The notes under the pieces were generated by a model. It saw only the letters and a list, made by a program, of their open reading frames with translations, was not told the DNA's origin and did not search any database. Below are positions 41,170 through 41,402 of a stretch of 41,402 nt of DNA, in pieces. The DNA comes from Streptococcaceae bacterium (GTDB lineage: Bacteria; Bacillota; Bacilli; Lactobacillales; Streptococcaceae): contig JAITVN010000079.1 of the NCBI GenBank assembly GCA_031285775.1, forward strand, positions 1 through 41,402, written 5' to 3'. Positions within the stretch are counted from its first letter, which is position 1, and each line of letters opens with the position of its first letter. The translations under genes were made by a program, and so were the position numbers.

Positions 41170-41402
41170 GTTAAATTTTAAAGGCGCGTTACTTTGGTTC
41201 TGTCAACTCTGAGGGGGGTAACCCCAAAATAAGAGTAAAATATCAGTTCACAATTTCAGCAGCTCGTCTGCTGGAATTGTTTTAATTTACGGCTCGTGAG
41301 CCAGTTGAGTGCGCGGAGCGTGCGAAACAGAAAACCACCCGCTATGCGGGTGGCGTTAGTCGGTTTGACCAAAAGCAAGTATAATTGAGATGTTCAGGCT
41401 CA
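41170..41402. other. Non-coding run of hairpins at the window end
   Basis: Hairpins occur at 41215-41225 (GGGG-TAA-CCCC), 41250-41280 (ACAATTTCAGCAG/CTGCTGGAATTGT, followed by TTTAATTT, terminator-like), 41291-41302 (GGCTC-GT-GAGCC) and 41335-41353 (CCACCCGC-TAT-GCGGGTGG). A TATAAT at 41380-41385 faces out of the window, 4 nt before an ATG. No ORF is convincing. Confidence 0.55.

Overview
The window reads as the chromosome of a low-GC Gram-positive lactic acid bacterium of the Streptococcaceae, most likely a Lactococcus-like species. The grounds are: a tgt protein very close to streptococcal Tgt; an mtlA-mtlR-mtlF-mtlD cluster; Rgg-type regulators; secreted DUF5648-like proteins; several mannose-family PTS operons; AGGAGG-type ribosome binding sites; and cre-like sites. 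Genus and species cannot be fixed from the sequence alone.

Layout. 1-5.7 kb: tRNA-Leu(AAG), housekeeping yajC, an empty 0.7 kb stretch, a frameshifted rgg gene opposite a small membrane protein, tRNA-Thr(CGT) next to a palindrome built of tRNA-Thr fragments, tgt, and an MFS exporter. 5.7-11.8 kb: a complete mannitol system (EIICB, PRD activator, EIIA, mannitol-1-P dehydrogenase) with near-identical MtlR operators at mtlA and mtlD. 11.8-17.1 kb: an Rgg island with two paralogous secreted DUF5648/DUF6287-like proteins flanking a small membrane protein and an intact rgg, then an ABC ATPase and a permease broken by one in-frame stop. 17.1-22.3 kb: agaS, lacD and a complete mannose-family PTS, which fits galactosamine/GalNAc use through tagatose 1,6-bisphosphate. 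22.4-23.1 kb: a RelB/RelE-ParE-like toxin-antitoxin pair. 23.2-27.8 kb: an alpha-glucoside module (EIICBA, RpiR regulator, GH4 6-phospho-alpha-glucosidase). 28-33.7 kb: a gnb/bga-like module (GntR regulator, GH35, PTS IIC-IID-IIB without IIA, HAD phosphatase). 34-38.8 kb: a further PTS (YajC-like protein, IIB, IIC, IID, again no IIA), an RpiR regulator and nagA. 38.9-41.4 kb: chorismate mutase, a CoA-binding protein, a membrane nuclease, a small membrane protein and a run of hairpins.

How it fits together. Most of the window concerns uptake and breakdown of sugars, several of them typical of host glycans. One IIA gene (17.2 kb) may serve three mannose-family permeases. NagA, AgaS and LacD are three of the four steps from GalNAc-6-P to triose phosphates; the tagatose-6-P kinase is not in the window. 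Paired TTGGAAA/TTTCCAA palindromes about 32 bp apart precede two of the PTS units and point to a shared RpiR-type regulator. A second palindrome class (TGAAAATATTTTCA) marks the alpha-glucoside module.

The most unusual signals are: (i) a family of intergenic repeats with conserved ends and variable hairpin cores (three copies and a remnant), two of which abut stop codons in one PTS operon; (ii) four genes whose -10 box lies 5-7 nt before the start codon with no ribosome binding site, which predicts leaderless mRNAs; (iii) a long palindrome built from tRNA-Thr 5' halves; and (iv) an rgg gene broken by two homopolymer indels.
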